A stretch of DNA of 8,867 bases, from contig CAJGEA010000072.1 in assembly GCA_904502015.1 (NCBI GenBank), forward strand, positions 1 through 8,867, in the 5' to 3' direction. Below are positions 1 through 5,722 of the stretch, in pieces. The first letter of the stretch is position 1. Every line of letters starts with the position of its first letter. A model generated the notes under the pieces. The model did not search any database, was not told where the DNA came from, and worked only from the letters and a program-made list of their open reading frames with translations. The position numbers were made by a program, and so were the translations under genes. Origin of the DNA: an uncultured Clostridia bacterium (lineage in GTDB: Bacteria > Bacillota > Clostridia > Oscillospirales > CAG-272).

Positions 1-377
1 ACGATGAGGGCGTTGCCGCCTGCGGGGACGGATATGCCCGTTACGGTCAAGGGCTGTGCATCTGTGACGGCGGGCGTGGGCTGCAGAATGCCGTTGACGT
101 AGTAGCTGACCGAGCCGTCAACGTAGGAGAGAGGATAGAGCGTGATCCCGCCTTGGGTATACGCGCCCAGGTCGTCGGTCACGGTCAGATCGGTGTACGT
201 CTCCGAGCCCGTGTTGACGAGGCTGACGATATAGGTCACGGTGTCGTCCGCCGTGTAGGTGTCAACCAAAGCTCGCTTGGTCGCTGACAGCACCTCGCGG
301 ATCTCTCCCGTGACGGTGTTGGAGTTGACGACCGTACCGTTGTAGATCAGGGTAGCGCGATTGGTAAAGGTTGCCAA
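1..377 (-). CDS. DUF11-type repeat protein, N-terminal part (runs off the left edge)
   Basis: The minus strand is open from a TTG at 377-375 to the window edge (125 full codons). The translation begins MATFTNRATLIYNG, and a segment at about residues 45-75 reads DTVTYIVSLVNTGSETYTDL followed by TVTDDLG. The pattern YxVxxxNTGxxxxxxLxVTDxLG is that of the DUF11 / conserved-repeat beta-sandwich domain found in bacterial surface or extracellular proteins. The TTG start is chosen because AAAGGAGA lies at 392-385, 8 nt upstream, and no in-frame ATG or GTG fits. No signal peptide is visible: the N-terminus goes straight into Thr/Asn-rich beta sequence, as in short Clostridia proteins of this kind. 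The role is unknown; structural or surface-associated is an inference from the fold. No convincing vegetative promoter was found upstream, although two hairpins were. The C-terminus is outside the window. Confidence 0.75.
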   Translation of the reverse strand, partial: MATFTNRATLIYNGTVVNSNTVTGEIREVLSATKRALVDTYTADDTVTYIVSLVNTGSETYTDLTVTDDLGAYTQGGITLYPLSYVDGSVSYYVNGILQPTPAVTDAQPLTVTGISVPAGGNALI

Positions 378-408
378 AATGCGATCTCCTTTCGTGAGCA
401 AAGGGTGG

Positions 409-432
409 ACGGAGGGCGCGAGGCCCTTCCGT
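409..432 (-). other. GC-rich hairpin in the leader of the DUF11-type gene
   Basis: Arms at 409-417 and 423-432 pair over about 9 bp (A409-T432 inward to C417-G423) with one bulged base (T427) and a GCGAG loop. The hairpin lies about 17 nt upstream of the ribosome binding site of the minus-strand DUF11-type gene. No T-run follows on either strand, so it is not a terminator. It may stabilise the mRNA or shape the leader; the function is inferred only from position. Confidence 0.35.
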
Positions 433-442
433 GTAGCGTGTG

Positions 443-462
443 AAAAAGAGGGGGAACCCCCT
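443..462 (-). terminator. Compact hairpin with T5, possible second terminator or attenuator
   Basis: On the minus strand AGGGG and CCCCT (462-458 and 453-449) can pair around a GTTC tetraloop, followed by C and TTTTT at 447-443. The stem is short (5 bp) but all GC except one pair. It lies between the rhamnosidase terminator (514-542) and the DUF11-type gene. It could back up the first terminator or attenuate transcription entering the DUF11-type gene. Confidence 0.35.
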
Positions 463-513
463 TAACAGACTATGCACCGAAGGAGAGTACGGCGACAGAT
501 TTCGACAATACGG

Positions 514-542
514 AAAACCCATCGCCGCAGTGCAGCGATGGG
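514..542 (-). terminator. Intrinsic terminator of the rhamnosidase gene
   Basis: A perfect 8-bp inverted repeat, CCCATCGC at 518-525 and GCGATGGG at 535-542, encloses a 9-nt loop. On the minus strand the stem is followed at once by TTTT (517-514). It lies 18 nt past the stop codon of the minus-strand rhamnosidase gene, as expected for its rho-independent terminator. On the plus strand the trailing sequence is only CTTTG, so termination is mainly in the minus direction. Confidence 0.8.
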
Positions 543-559
543 CTTTGTATGTTATGATT

Positions 560-3079
560 TTATGCCTGCTCGAATACGTAGCTGCCTGCCGCCAGCTTGA
601 TCACGAGTGCCTTACCGCAGGAGGTACGGTCGTAGGTGTCGAGGCGGACGATCTCGCCGTTGACCTTCATGGTGTCGGCATCGGTCAGCACGGGGAGGTA
701 CAGCGTGGCATCCACGGGCACGGTTGCCTTGTAGACGAAGCCATCCTCGGTGCTCCACTCGGACTCGATGAGTCCGCTTCGGGAATCGTAGGAGGCCTTG
801 ACGTGGGTGATGCGCTCCTGACCCGCGGGCATTTCTTCGGGGGTGCGGGTGTCGGGCTTGGGCTGGAGGATGGGGGCGGCAAAGCCGGGGGCCTCCTCGG
901 TGGTTTCAATGCCCGCTACGTGACGGTACATCCACTCCTGCACCGCGCCGTAGGCGTAGTGGTTAAAGGAGTTCATGCCCACATCACCAAAGCCCGTTGC
1001 CTTGGTGTAGGAGTTCCAGCGCTCCCAAATGGTGGTCGCGCCCTGATATACGCTATACAACCACGAGGGGTTGTCGGTCTGCAGGAGCAGGGAATAGGCC
1101 AGGTTGTTCTCGCCGTTTTCGGCCAGAATCTCGCAGAGAATGCAGGAGCCCACAAAGCCCGTGGAGAGCTTGTAGCCGTTGTCGATGATCTTCTGCTTGA
1201 GGGCGGCGACGGCGGCGGCGCGGCGCTCGGGGATGAGAAGATCGTTGCGCAGTGCCAGCAGGTAGCCGCACTGGGTACGCATTTCGGGAATCAGATCGCC
1301 TTCCTCGTTGCAGTAGGTGGCGCGGAAATGGTCGCGCACCTGCCCGTAGAGCGCGTCGTAGTGGGCGGCGCGGTCAGCCTTGCCGATGGCGCGGGACATG
1401 GCGGCCATGTAGCGCGCGTCCATGGCGTAGTAGGCGACAGAGATGTAGCGGTTGTCGGTGCCCTCGTAGGCCAGCCAGTCGCCGTAGGTGGGGTTGGGGC
1501 CCTGCAGGGATGTGGTCGCCAGCCAATCCATATATCGCTCCATCGAGGCGTAATGCTCCTCAATGATGGCGGTGTCGGCGTACATCTTCCACATGGTGTA
1601 GGGAACGATGATGCCCGCGTCGCTCCACGCCGCACCGCCCCAGCCGACGACGCGGGAGTGGGGGATAACGTCGGGGTACATGCCGCTCTCATGCTGGGAG
1701 TCGCGCGCGTCCTGCAGCCACTTGTGGAAGAAGCCCGATACGTCGGCGTTGTAGGCGGCGGTACAGCAGAATGCCTGGGTGTCACCCGTCCAGCCAAGGC
1801 GCTCGTCGCGCTGAGGGCAGTCGGTGGGGACGGACAGATAGTTGCCGCGCTGGCCCCAGAGGATGTTGGAGATCAGTTGGTTCACATCGGCATTCGAGGT
1901 TTCCATCGTGCCGATCTCGCGGGTGGCAGAGCCTACCACGAGGGCGGTCAGGTTCGTGAATTCCACGGCCTCGGTGGCGCTGATCTCCAGGTAACGGAAG
2001 CCGAAGAAGGAGAAGGTGGGGCAGTAGGACTCGCCCGCCTCGTCGCCGCGCAGGACGTAGTAGATCTTGGCCTTGGCCGAGCGGTAGTTGATGGAGTAGA
2101 TGGAGCCCTCGGGGTTGTCGTTGCCGCGGGATTCCAGACCCGAATCGTTGAGCATCTCACCCACGCGTACCTGCACGGTCGCGCCCTTTGCGCCCTTGAC
2201 CGTGAAGGCAGGGAAGCCCACCATGTTCTGGCCGAGGTCGATTACCGCCGTCTCCCCTGCGGCGAGCGTGAAGGCGTTGGTGTCGGACAGCTCGCGGACA
2301 ACGTGAATCTTGCCGTACTCCGAGCCGTTGTCCTCGGTGCCGTTGTAGACTGTGACGGTCTTGGGGGTGCGCTCCATGCCGTCCCGTACCATGATGGTGG
2401 GGCCGACCTGGGGAGTCACGAAAATGTCGCGCTCCTCGGTGGTGGCAGCCTGCCACTCCATGTCAGCCAAGCCGCTTGAGATGGCGGCGGCGGTGGGGTG
2501 GCTCGCGTCGTAGTATTCGCCATCCCACAGATCAGCCGTGCGGATCGCACCGCCAAAGGCAGACTGCCATGCCGAGTCGGTGTAGATCACGCGCTCGCCG
2601 TCACCGTCCAGCAGGTGAATGGCGGCGAGGAAAGCGGTGTGAGTCTCGCCGTAGGTACCAAGCGCGATGCGGCCGTGATACCAGCCGGGGGCGACGGCGG
2701 CGACGAGGACGTTCTCGCCGTCCTTCAGATAGGGAGTGAGATCGTAGGAGTAGTAGAGCACGCGGCGGCGGTAATCGGTCCAGCCGGGCTTAAGCTCGTC
2801 GTAGACCGTGTTGCCGCGCCCGTCGGAGCGTCCCACGCGACGGCCGTTGCACCACAGATCAAAAATGCCCATGGCGGTGGCGTCGATACGGGCGGATTTC
2901 ACACCGCTCACCGTAAAGATACGGCGGAAAAGGGGCAGCCCCCCACGGTCGGGGATGGGGGCGAACTGGTCAGCCTTGGTCAGGTGGCTCTCCCAGGGGT
3001 TCTTTTTAGGCTCTGTATTGGGGGGGCAGATGGAGGTCAGCCAAGACCCTCTGCCGTTTGTCATTTGATCCTTGCTCAT
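560..3079 (-). CDS. GH78 alpha-L-rhamnosidase, 839 aa
   Basis: Glycoside hydrolase family 78 enzyme that releases terminal alpha-L-rhamnose from plant glycosides or rhamnose-containing polysaccharides by inversion. The domain order fits the family: N-terminal beta-sandwich (about 55-230), concanavalin-like domain (about 255-375), (alpha/alpha)6 barrel (about 385-735) and C-terminal beta-sandwich (about 738-830). The hallmark motif DCPQRDERLGWTGD spans 420-433, giving D420, the likely general acid E426 and D433. The likely general base is E686 in TIWERW. These equate with the catalytic set known in characterised GH78 enzymes. There is no signal peptide or membrane segment, so the protein is probably cytoplasmic and acts on imported oligosaccharides or glycosides. 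The start at 3079 has AAAGGAT upstream; an in-frame ATG five codons in is an alternative. It is monocistronic, with its own promoter and terminator. Substrate specificity cannot be told from sequence alone. Confidence 0.95.
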   Translation of the reverse strand: MSKDQMTNGRGSWLTSICPPNTEPKKNPWESHLTKADQFAPIPDRGGLPLFRRIFTVSGVKSARIDATAMGIFDLWCNGRRVGRSDGRGNTVYDELKPGWTDYRRRVLYYSYDLTPYLKDGENVLVAAVAPGWYHGRIALGTYGETHTAFLAAIHLLDGDGERVIYTDSAWQSAFGGAIRTADLWDGEYYDASHPTAAAISSGLADMEWQAATTEERDIFVTPQVGPTIMVRDGMERTPKTVTVYNGTEDNGSEYGKIHVVRELSDTNAFTLAAGETAVIDLGQNMVGFPAFTVKGAKGATVQVRVGEMLNDSGLESRGNDNPEGSIYSINYRSAKAKIYYVLRGDEAGESYCPTFSFFGFRYLEISATEAVEFTNLTALVVGSATREIGTMETSNADVNQLISNILWGQRGNYLSVPTDCPQRDERLGWTGDTQAFCCTAAYNADVSGFFHKWLQDARDSQHESGMYPDVIPHSRVVGWGGAAWSDAGIIVPYTMWKMYADTAIIEEHYASMERYMDWLATTSLQGPNPTYGDWLAYEGTDNRYISVAYYAMDARYMAAMSRAIGKADRAAHYDALYGQVRDHFRATYCNEEGDLIPEMRTQCGYLLALRNDLLIPERRAAAVAALKQKIIDNGYKLSTGFVGSCILCEILAENGENNLAYSLLLQTDNPSWLYSVYQGATTIWERWNSYTKATGFGDVGMNSFNHYAYGAVQEWMYRHVAGIETTEEAPGFAAPILQPKPDTRTPEEMPAGQERITHVKASYDSRSGLIESEWSTEDGFVYKATVPVDATLYLPVLTDADTMKVNGEIVRLDTYDRTSCGKALVIKLAAGSYVFEQA

Positions 3080-3107
3080 AGAATCGATCCTTTCTGTGCG
3101 ATGTGTT

Positions 3108-3140
3108 GCGATTGCACGTTTTCTTCACCAAAGCAATCGC
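3108..3140 (-). promoter_or_regulatory. Inverted repeat at the 5' end of the rhamnosidase transcript
   Basis: GCGATTGC (3108-3115) and GCAATCGC (3133-3140) form a perfect 8-bp inverted repeat with a 17-nt spacer. It begins at about +1 to +2 of the transcript predicted from the -10 box at 3153-3148. It could be an operator for a sugar-responsive repressor acting just downstream of the promoter, or a 5' hairpin in the mRNA. The sequence does not decide between these. Confidence 0.5.
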
Positions 3141-3147
3141 CTGGAAT

Positions 3148-3176
3148 ATTATACCACATCTCGCATAAAATGGCAA
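3148..3176 (-). promoter_or_regulatory. Sigma-A promoter of the rhamnosidase gene (extended -10)
   Basis: On the minus strand TTGCCA (3176-3171), a 17-nt spacer and TATAAT (3153-3148) match the housekeeping promoter. TGG precedes the -10 box, making an extended -10 element. The predicted start is near 3141, giving a 5' UTR of about 60 nt before the ATG at 3079. Confidence 0.85.
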
Positions 3177-3241
3177 GTACTTTTGTGAAAAATATCCATA
3201 TGCCTGACGCAAAAATTGCCCGAAAAATTTTTGAAAAAGTA

Positions 3242-3270
3242 TTGACAAAATGAGGTAAGTGTGGTACAAT
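3242..3270 (+). promoter_or_regulatory. Strong sigma-A promoter of infC-rpmI-rplT
   Basis: TTGACA (3242-3247), a 17-nt spacer and TACAAT (3265-3270), preceded by TGG as an extended -10. Immediately upstream (about 3210-3241) are A- and T-tracts (AAAAATTTTT, GAAAAAG) that look like an UP element for the RNA polymerase alpha subunit. This suits a ribosomal protein operon. The predicted start is near 3277. The promoter is divergent from that of the rhamnosidase gene, with about 95 nt between the two -10 boxes outside the -35 elements. Confidence 0.92.
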
Positions 3271-3276
3271 ACTTGG

Positions 3277-3408
3277 GTAAATGAAGCGAAACCGCCCGGT
3301 TTCCACCGTGCCGCCCGAGAGCGCGCTCGGTTGATAGACGCAACCGCCTCCCCTGCGAGGTGGGATTTTGTGTGCCGGGGCTGTCGCTTCGGTACAATTT
3401 TTTGTTTT
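3277..3408 (+). ncRNA. infC leader, probable L20-type autoregulatory attenuator
   Basis: The 5' UTR of about 145 nt between the promoter and infC holds many possible stems. They include GAAACC/GGTTTC (3288-3293/3298-3303), CCGAG/CTCGG (3315-3319/3326-3330), CGGTTG/CAACCG (3328-3333/3341-3346), CCGCCTC/GAGGTGG (3344-3350/3357-3363), and a terminator at 3371-3396. Several share bases and so exclude each other. A long-range pairing of GAAGCGA (3283-3289) with TCGCTTC (3384-3390) would capture the terminator's 3' arm and permit read-through. In Bacillus subtilis and other Bacillota this operon is repressed by its own product L20, acting on such a leader by attenuation. That this leader binds L20 is inferred from position and architecture, not from a covariance search. 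Confidence 0.72.
3371..3408 (+). terminator. Attenuator terminator just before infC
   Basis: The stem TGTGCCGGGGC (3371-3381) pairs with GCTTCGGTACA (3386-3396) over 11 bp, including three G-U wobbles, around the tetraloop TGTC. An A and then six Ts (3398-3403) and GTTTT follow. The T-run abuts the infC ribosome binding site (GGAGGTG, 3409-3415), so the hairpin controls entry into the whole operon. Its 3' arm is also the target of the upstream GAAGCGA segment. Confidence 0.78.
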
Positions 3409-3422
3409 GGAGGTGTTTACCT

Positions 3423-3959
3423 ATCGCCGCGAATGCTAAAGAAAACCAGACTCCCCTGAACGAGGCCATTGATCTCAAGGAGATCCGCGTCGTCACCGCT
3501 GACGGAGAGCCCCTCGGAATCATGAGCTCCAAGGAAGCCCTCAAGATCGCCTATGAAAAGGATCTGGATCTGGTTATGATCGCCCCTCAGGCCACTCCGC
3601 CTGTATGCAAGATCATGGACTACGGAAAGTTCTGCTTTGAGAAGCAGAAGCGTGAAAAGGAAGCGAAGAAGAAGCAGCAGACGGTTGAGCTCAAGGAGAT
3701 TCAGCTTTCCTGCCGCATCGATACCCACGACTACGAAACCAAGCTCAATCAGGCAAGAAAGTTCCTGACAAGCGGCAACAAGGTTCGCGTGGTTATGAAA
3801 TTCCGCGGCCGCGAAATGAGCCACCAGACTATTGGACGCGAGCTGCTGGAGAAGTTCCTTGCCGATACGCAGGACGTCGGCTCGTGCGACAAGAAGCCCG
3901 TTCTGGACGGTCGCTTCATGAGCATGGTGATCAGCCCCCTGTCCACGAAGTCTAAGTAA
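3423..3959 (+). CDS. infC: Translation initiation factor IF-3, ATC start, 178 aa
   Basis: IF3 binds the 30S subunit, keeps 50S off and proofreads the start codon-initiator tRNA pairing. The protein has the N-domain (about 12-75), with the IF3 signature KIMDYGKFCFEKQKR at 63-77, a basic linker helix (about 73-88), and the C-domain (about 88-172) with MKFRGREMSH at 125-134. The length is normal. The start is the ATC at 3423: GGAGGTG (3409-3415) lies 7 nt upstream, and the first residues MAANAKENQTPLNEAI align with other IF3 proteins. No ATG, GTG or TTG is suitably placed. The nearest in-frame ATG, at 3360, is upstream within the attenuator and has no ribosome binding site. ATT or ATC starts in infC are the known basis of IF3 self-regulation. 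It is the first gene of the L35/L20 operon. Confidence 0.95.
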   Translation: MAANAKENQTPLNEAIDLKEIRVVTADGEPLGIMSSKEALKIAYEKDLDLVMIAPQATPPVCKIMDYGKFCFEKQKREKEAKKKQQTVELKEIQLSCRIDTHDYETKLNQARKFLTSGNKVRVVMKFRGREMSHQTIGRELLEKFLADTQDVGSCDKKPVLDGRFMSMVISPLSTKSK

Positions 3960-3960
3960 G

Positions 3961-4101
3961 CATCCGCAGGTGGCACGTGCCAACGGCACAGTCCACCGGC
4001 ATGATGGAAACCCCGCATATATACCCCCTGTATTCATCCCGCTGCGGCGCGCCTCGGTGAGCCCTGCGGTGTTGATACGCTGAAAAGCGTTGCTTTTCAG
4101 C
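3961..4101 (+). promoter_or_regulatory. Structured infC-rpmI intergenic RNA (204-nt gap)
   Basis: The gap between infC and rpmI is long for a ribosomal operon and rich in pairing. CA-CCGCAGG (3961-3970, T3963 bulged) is complementary to CCTGCGGTG (4063-4071). A local hairpin uses GGTGG/CCACC (3969-3973/3993-3997) and GTGCC/GGCAC (3977-3981/3985-3989). A perfect 10-bp hairpin GCTGAAAAGC-GTT-GCTTTTCAGC lies at 4079-4101. No T-run follows any of them. No promoter or ORF of note was seen. It may be a translational control region for rpmI-rplT or an RNA processing site; this is inference. Confidence 0.5.
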
Positions 4102-4163
4102 AAAGGCTATCCGTGCGACACCCATTGCGCGGAGGTCAATATAACGAAAGAAGGAAGAACAAA

Positions 4164-4358
4164 ATGGGAAAGGTTAAGACACACAAGGCATCTGCTAAGA
4201 GATTCTCCGTTACCGGCACCGGTAAGGTGAAGCTCAACCACTGCCATCACCGCCATAATCTTGGCAAGAAGACCTCCAAGAGAAAGAGACATCTGCGTAC
4301 CGCCGCGATTCTGAGCGCTGCTATGACTGCGAACATCAGAACGCTGGTTCAGAAGTAA
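4164..4358 (+). CDS. rpmI: 50S ribosomal protein L35 (bL35), 64 aa
   Basis: Small, highly basic component of the large ribosomal subunit. MGKVKTHKASAKRFSVTGTG at 1-20 is the L35 signature, followed by a Lys/Arg-rich core HNLGKKTSKRKRHLR at 31-45. The full length of 64 residues is usual. The ATG at 4164 is preceded by GAAGGAAG at a suitable distance. An upstream in-frame ATG at 4113 would add 17 residues unlike any L35 and lacks a ribosome binding site, so it is rejected. The Cys-His-His at 26-28 is not typical of most L35 proteins I know, but does not look disruptive. It is the second gene of the infC operon and is followed 34 nt later by rplT. Confidence 0.97.
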   Translation: MGKVKTHKASAKRFSVTGTGKVKLNHCHHRHNLGKKTSKRKRHLRTAAILSAAMTANIRTLVQK

Positions 4359-4392
4359 TCCGCACAACGACGAAGTATAGGAGGAAAGAAAA

Positions 4393-4746
4393 ATGGCAAG
4401 AATTAAGGGCGCAATGATGACGCGCAAGAGAAGAAATAAGGTTCTGAAGGCTGCTAAGGGCTACTGGGGCAGCAAGTCCAAGCACTTCAAGATGGCTAAG
4501 CAGGCCGTCATGAAGAGCGGCAACTACGCATTCGCCGGCCGTCGCATGAAGAAGCGCGACTTCCGCCGTCTGTGGATCACCCGTATCTCTGCCGGCTGCA
4601 AGGCAAACGGCATGAACTACTCTACCTTCATGAACGGTCTGAAGAAGGCAGGCATCACGCTCAACCGCAAGATGCTCTCCGAGATCGCTATCTCTGATAA
4701 GGCAGCGTTCACCGCTCTCTGCGAGCAGGCAAAGGCCGCTCTCTGA
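4393..4746 (+). CDS. rplT: 50S ribosomal protein L20 (bL20), 117 aa
   Basis: L20 binds 23S rRNA early in large-subunit assembly and, in Bacillota, represses its own operon through the leader RNA. The N-terminal basic extension MARIKGAMMTRKRRNKVLK is followed by AKGYWGSKSKHFKMAKQAV and RRMKKRDFRRLWITRI (about 50-65). The C-terminal globular part carries YSTFMNGLKKAGITLNRKML. Length and motifs are complete. The start has AGGAGG at 4379-4384 with an 8-nt spacer. It is the last gene of the operon; an intrinsic terminator begins 11 nt after the stop codon. Confidence 0.98.
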   Translation: MARIKGAMMTRKRRNKVLKAAKGYWGSKSKHFKMAKQAVMKSGNYAFAGRRMKKRDFRRLWITRISAGCKANGMNYSTFMNGLKKAGITLNRKMLSEIAISDKAAFTALCEQAKAAL

Positions 4747-4757
4747 TTGCAACACAT

Positions 4758-4792
4758 AAAAACCCGGTGATGACCCCATCATCCGGGTTTTT
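4758..4792 (+). terminator. Intrinsic terminator of infC-rpmI-rplT
   Basis: AAAAACCCG (4758-4766) pairs with CGGGTTTTT (4784-4792) and GATGA pairs with TCATC inside, around a CCCCA loop, with GT bulged. The stem ends in five Ts, and five As upstream pair with them, so the hairpin may work in both directions. Confidence 0.9.
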
Positions 4793-4806
4793 ATCATTGA
4801 AAGGAC

Positions 4807-4825
4807 GCTTTTGCACAGCAAAAGC
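4807..4825 (+). repeat. Small perfect hairpin before the methyltransferase gene
   Basis: GCTTTTGC-ACA-GCAAAAGC is a perfect 8-bp inverted repeat with a 3-nt loop, ending 11 nt before the ATG at 4837. The AGGGA that would serve as ribosome binding site follows it directly. It resembles the hairpin at 4079-4101 in having GC ends, an A/T core and a 3-nt loop. The role is unknown. Confidence 0.45.
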
Positions 4826-4836
4826 AGGGATAAAAA

Positions 4837-5682
4837 ATGAGTATTCGATATGACGGAGAGATCATTTCGTCCCGCCAGAACCGCCGCATTGTGGAGCTTT
4901 GCAAGCTGGATGACCGCCGCGCACGAGAGAAAAATCGGCGCTTTCGCTTTGACGGCGTGAAGCTGCTCTGCGAGGCGATCCGCCGCGGCGTCCCGCTCTG
5001 CGAGGTGTATCTGCGCGTGGGTACGGCGCAAAAGGTGGCTGACCGTATGACGGAGCTGTACGGCTATACCTTGACGGATGCCAAATGTCCGATTTTCGGC
5101 GTTGAGGACGAGTTGTTTGATCGAATTTCTGAAGAAAATGCGCCCGAAGGCGTAATTTGTGTGGCAAACTATATTGACAAATGCCACAAAATGAATACAA
5201 TATATAATAAAGAAGATGGAATCCTGTCGGCCGAGGCCCCCGTCATCCTGCTGGAGTCGGTGCGTGATCCTCTCAACGTGGGCGCCATCATCCGCTCGGC
5301 GGCGGCGCTCGGGGTGGGATACCTCGTGCTGAGCGCCGACTGCGCCGACATTTATCATCCCCGCACCGTGCGCGCCGCTATGGGCCCCCTGTTCTCCATG
5401 CCGATTACCCGCGTGGACGACCTGCCCGAGGCCATTCGCGTGCTCCGTGAGGCGGGGCGCACCATCTATGCCGCCGCGCTGGACGAGGATGCCGCCCGCT
5501 TGGGCGAGATCACGCTACCCCGGCCTGCGGGTGCGGTGATCGGCAACGAGGGACACGGGCTGTCCCCCGCGACGGTCGCGGCGTGCGACCGCGCGGTCTA
5601 TATCCCCATGCAAGCCGATACCGAGTCCCTCAACGCGGGCGTCGCGGCCGCGCTGATCATGTGGGAGCTTTGTAGGAAATAA
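4837..5682 (+). CDS. TrmH/SpoU-family RNA 2'-O-methyltransferase, 281 aa
   Basis: Probable S-adenosylmethionine-dependent ribose methyltransferase acting on rRNA or tRNA. The N-terminal part (about 10-110) fits the L7Ae-like substrate-binding domain of this family (SRQNRRIVELCKL, FDGVKLLCEA). The C-terminal SPOUT domain (about 135-280) shows all three knot motifs. Motif 1 is at 139-156 with N147, G149 and R153; motif 2 is IGNEGHGLS (235-243); motif 3 is IPMQADTESLNAGVA (256-270) with the conserved SLNA. The linker between domains (about 110-135) is longer and much more AT-rich in its DNA than the rest, and holds a promoter-like sequence. The start ATG at 4837 has only a modest AGGGA. In other Bacillota a similar gene follows rplT. 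The exact target nucleotide cannot be read from sequence. Confidence 0.92.
   Translation: MSIRYDGEIISSRQNRRIVELCKLDDRRAREKNRRFRFDGVKLLCEAIRRGVPLCEVYLRVGTAQKVADRMTELYGYTLTDAKCPIFGVEDELFDRISEENAPEGVICVANYIDKCHKMNTIYNKEDGILSAEAPVILLESVRDPLNVGAIIRSAAALGVGYLVLSADCADIYHPRTVRAAMGPLFSMPITRVDDLPEAIRVLREAGRTIYAAALDEDAARLGEITLPRPAGAVIGNEGHGLSPATVAACDRAVYIPMQADTESLNAGVAAALIMWELCRK
5174..5201 (+). promoter_or_regulatory. Candidate promoter inside the methyltransferase gene
   Basis: TTGACA (5174-5179), a 16-nt spacer and TACAAT (5196-5201) lie in an AT-rich island of about 60 nt within an otherwise GC-rich gene; a second -10-like TATAAT is at 5203-5208 but too far from the -35. The -35 lies inside an inverted repeat, TGTGGCA/TGCCACA (5160-5166/5182-5188). 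Transcription from here would run through the second half of the gene into dprA and topA, which show no other clear promoter. The site is inferred from sequence only. Confidence 0.45.
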
Positions 5683-5722
5683 CTCCGGCCGACGAGCCAA
5701 AAAGGAAGGAGGTGCCGTTCCT

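Noticed and set aside
463..517. A CATA-containing sequence resembling a sporulation sigma -10 element before the DUF11-type gene
   Set aside because: The matching -35 element is too poor to support a call.
440..2479. A 679-codon open frame on the plus strand
   Set aside because: It lies antisense to the well-supported GH78 gene, has a Gly/Val/Ala/His-rich composition typical of a GC-rich antisense shadow, no ribosome binding site before its GTG, and crosses the terminator at 514-542.
3101..3118. Possible catabolite-response (cre) site in the rhamnosidase leader
   Set aside because: It has the central CG and TG start but misses the required C in the second half of the consensus.
2498..3253. 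A 251-codon plus-strand open frame
   Set aside because: Antisense to the rhamnosidase N-terminal part and then through the divergent promoter region; no known motif.
3360..3422. An upstream ATG extending infC by 21 residues
   Set aside because: It lies in the attenuator stem, has no ribosome binding site, and the added residues do not resemble any IF3.
4113..4163. An upstream ATG extending rpmI by 17 residues
   Set aside because: L35 proteins begin at the conserved MGKVKTHK, which has its own ribosome binding site.
4797..4836. Possible separate promoter for the methyltransferase gene
   Set aside because: TTGAAA is present but no -10 box occurs at a usable spacing.
4336..5358. A 340-codon minus-strand open frame
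   Set aside because: It is antisense to rplT and the methyltransferase gene and runs through the strong terminator at 4758-4792; no recognisable domain.
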